Positions 62,100 through 64,000 of a DNA stretch of 64,000 bases are shown in pieces. Position numbers and translations under genes: made by a program. The stretch's first letter is position 1. Every line of letters begins with the position of its first letter. The notes under the pieces were generated by a model that was given only the letters and a program-made list of their open reading frames with translations, did no database searches and was not told the DNA's origin. Source of the stretch: Tridacna crocea (taxonomy: Eukaryota > Mollusca > Bivalvia > Cardiida > Cardiidae); NCBI GenBank assembly GCA_943736015.1, contig OX031060.1, positions 22,335,231 to 22,399,230 on the forward strand, read 5' to 3'.

Positions 62100-62287
62100 T
62101 TAACTCTTTCCCAAACAATCCCTGGTTTTCATGATCGTGAACAAAAATAACTTTTAAAAAACTTTGTGTTAAAAGGAGAAAATGCTGGTAACCAGCATTT
62201 TCTCCTTTTCCCACAATGTTTTCTACCCTCCCCAAACCAAATTCCAATTTTTCTGTCACATTTATTTTGTCATTTGTAAAGAGTTAA
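62100..62287 (+). repeat. MITE family A with internal deletion
   Basis: TTAACTCTTTCCC to TGTAAAGAGTTAA; palindrome present, about 40 bp of the right flank missing. Confidence 0.82.
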
Positions 62288-62583
62288 CATGTGAATTAGA
62301 AGTCTGTGATAGGACAAATTTTTGTAATATTTATGATTCTTTTCTATTATAAGAAATTTGTTAATTCTAATATTTGTGAATTCAAAATACTAGCGTGGGT
62401 CTCATACTGATGTTGTAACTCATGAAACTTTCATCCCTGGAATGGGTCTCCTCCATTATCCAGAGTGCATCTATTTAAAATTTAGTGTATTTTCAGAAGT
62501 TTTGTTTCAAGACTTGCATTTACATAATACTTTTTTGTGCTTGCGAATAAATTTGATACCTATATCTGGTATGATTCCTCTAG

Positions 62584-62622
62584 AGAAGAGTTAGTCGTCA
62601 AGATAAAGATGAGCTTGATTTT
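62584..62622 (+). CDS. DNAH5/8-like: Dynein heavy chain exon 31, 39-nt microexon with RRVS
   Basis: 39 nt, phase 0 both ends, acceptor TATGATTCCTCTAG, donor GTAAGT, encoding RRVSRQDKDELDF. RRVS is an exact R-R-x-S PKA consensus. Skipping keeps the frame, so it may be alternative. Confidence 0.68.
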
Positions 62623-62744
62623 GTAAGTCTTGTAAAGCAAATAACAGGAACTCTAACCAACCTCTGTCCTTCTTTACATCTCTTTGAATAATTCATTAAA
62701 AGAAACTAAAAATACTCTTCTCCTTAAGCCAGTCAATCAAGAGT

Positions 62745-62952
62745 TGTAATATGTAACCTCAAGATAGAAGGCTTTTGAAAACATTGTTGGCAAAGGAGAA
62801 AAAATGCTTGTTACCAGCATTTCCTCCTTTTCTGACTATGCTTTCTATTATATCAAAGATAAGCTGGTTTGTTGCAACCTCTTTTAATTTTTCCTCTGCA
62901 GATACTTTTAAAATGGAGAAGTCTTCAACTTTGTTGTTTGGTAAAGAGATAA
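62745..62952 (+). repeat. MITE family A, diverged
   Basis: GATAGAAGGCTTTTGAAAAC, hairpin ATGCTTGTTACCAGCAT, end GGTAAAGAGATAA. Confidence 0.72.
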
Positions 62953-63154
62953 CTTTTACTCTTATTCATTTAATTAACTCCTTAAAGAAAGTAAAATCAC
63001 AAATACAGATGCTACTTGCAGACAGTGTAGACTGCAATTGTCGATTACAACTGGCCAATGTTTTGTTAACTGTCCAGGGCTCTTCTGAGCTATGCATGGT
63101 AACAAAATGTTTTATTTTGGTTGTGAAAATTGAAATATTTTAATATATGTTGTC

Positions 63155-63355
63155 TTGCAGTTCTTAGGTAGAGCGTCTGCCTTGTGATCATAAGGTCTTG
63201 AGTTCAATACCCGGGAGTGGGTGTCAACTTTTCGAGTTTTCATTGGCCCACATGTTCTGCTTCAGTACTGGTGTAGTTCCTAGGAAGCAGAGTTGAGACA
63301 AATTAGTATAAGTTGTAAGAACTTGTTTCTCAATCAGTGTAAAATAAATATGTTT
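63155..63355 (+). mobile_element. tRNA-derived SINE
   Basis: A-box-like TTAGGTAGAGCGTCTGCC and B-box-like TTGAGTTCAATACCC; body with TTCAGTACTGGTGTAGTTCC and TAGGAAGCAG, tail GTAAAATAAATATG. A tail fragment of the same family lies at 44214-44254. Confidence 0.7.
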
Positions 63356-63436
63356 AAATTAGACTAAATACTTCAACAATTACTATAAACAACCAAATAG
63401 ATATGAAAGTCAGTGAACTCATTTTCCCCATTAAAG

Positions 63437-63487
63437 CAAGGGACTAGTGATATGCAAGCTCAGATGAGGCGTATAGCAAGGCCTAAA
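63437..63487 (+). CDS. DNAH5/8-like: Dynein heavy chain exon 32, 51-nt small exon
   Basis: 51 nt, phase 0 both ends, acceptor TTTTCCCCATTAAAG, donor GTAAGG, encoding QGTSDMQAQMRRIARPK. Basic, and not part of a conserved linker block; it continues the insert begun in exon 30. The reading frame stays open past the donor, so a longer version cannot be excluded. Confidence 0.6.
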
Positions 63488-64000
63488 GTAAGGCATAGGG
63501 GCAAAGTAACTGTGGAGATGGTCCTCTTTAGCTCCACCCCTGGGCCAGGCAGAGTGAGTAAAAAGCTGGTGGATGATTGGTCTATATGTTGGATGATGTT
63601 CTTCATGTACTGTGATTGTCCTGGGACTTGTTTCAAGTGGCTGAAATGTACATGTAATTTGTTAATTTGTTTGAACTATGATTGTTTTGTGTCAAAAAAA
63701 GAGATTCATTATGTTGAATTATGATTGTCTTGTGCTCAAGAAGGAGATCCATGGTATCTCTTTGTTGAACTCTAGTAATGTGCCTGAAAATGGGATTCTT
63801 GTGGTTTAACTATGATTGTTATATACTGAGGTGCATTTTGGTTGAGCTATGTTTGTTTTGCAACCTTGTTGTTTATAATTAAGCTGTAAGCATGGTTGAA
63901 TATATAGACAATTCATACCAGTGTCATTGATGTAAAGTTTTTTAGGGAATGTAACTTGACATCAAAATCTGACTACATGTATCTGTATTTTTTTGTCTGC
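63488..64000 (+). other. Intron after exon 32, no feature
   Basis: T/G-rich intron without recognised repeat or exon up to the window end. Confidence 0.5.

Larger units (their letters stand above)
1761..63487 (+). other. DNAH5/8-like: Partial gene: axonemal outer-arm dynein heavy chain, DNAH5/DNAH8 (gamma) type
   Basis: Thirty-two exons with compatible phases join into about 1,696 codons without a stop. Dynein heavy chains are ATP-driven microtubule motors; this class sits in the outer arm of ciliary and flagellar axonemes. Landmarks seen: a tail block PPVAGAIHWSRQLLKRI, the motif LQPGLNTLAWNSMNI, the linker block LPQEAKRFARIDKSW followed by QCCYGGE, and FPRFYFVSDPILLAIL. From family knowledge these order and match best with DNAH5/DNAH8 rather than DNAH9/11/17 or inner-arm chains. 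The AAA1 P-loop, expected some 200 residues further on, lies outside the window. Non-canonical parts are an acidic segment (exons 4-6), a Ser/Pro-rich segment (exon 16) and a Ser/Thr-rich segment with microexons (exons 30-32). Exon numbers are local to this window. Confidence 0.88.

Noticed and set aside
303-62287. Regularly repeated palindromes as a CRISPR array
   Set aside because: Units are about 229 bp with TTAA ends, variable spacing and both orientations in a spliced eukaryotic gene; no spacers or cas genes.

Overview
Eukaryotic, AT-rich, intron-dominated DNA. The window is one partial plus-strand gene with both ends outside it: an axonemal dynein heavy chain of the outer-arm DNAH5/DNAH8 (gamma) type. 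I could place 32 exons between 1761 and 63487. Their splice phases fit throughout and they join into about 1,696 codons of open frame (5,088 nt). They cover the tail (DHC_N1-type region) and most of the linker (DHC_N2-type region). Neither the start codon nor AAA1, the stalk or the C-terminus is inside the window. A metazoan is certain. A bivalve mollusc is my inference from the repeats: a pearl/HINE-like element with a 156-bp core array, an ATATCCCCGC-type repeat and tRNA-derived SINEs.

The introns are unusually crowded with transposon relics. The dominant one is a short element of about 229 bp that I count roughly 90-95 times. It is bounded by TTAA, ends in CYCTTTACC-type inverted termini, and has a central near-perfect palindrome of about 62 bp. 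The TTAA target and the CCC-type ends suggest piggyBac-like MITEs. At least four subfamilies (A-D below) share ends and architecture but differ in the hairpin and flanks. Many copies are stacked head to tail and share one TTAA. A second TTAA-bounded family of about 205 bp (family 2) carries a smaller palindrome. Other elements are three tRNA-derived SINE loci, a 1-kb and a 1.1-kb element with TACCGTA ends, several smaller inverted-terminal elements, a Foldback-like element, and paired dispersed repeats. In MITE entries, '+' means the arm reading ATCCC..ACTTTT comes first and '-' means the arm reading ATTTTAGACTGGTCC comes first.

Layout: 1-17 kb holds ten tail exons, including an acidic insert. 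17-32 kb has a few small exons in long MITE-packed introns. 32-46 kb holds a Ser/Pro-rich insert exon and then the end of the tail and the start of the linker. 46-56 kb is one 10-kb intron with several in-phase candidate microexons and a transposon-like unit carrying a ZAD-like zinc-finger ORF. 56-64 kb holds linker exons and then a Ser/Thr-rich, microexon-coded insert with an RRVS (PKA-type) site. The most interesting points are the splice sites touched or duplicated by transposons, the co-varying hairpins of the MITE family, and the non-canonical inserts and microexons in this dynein.
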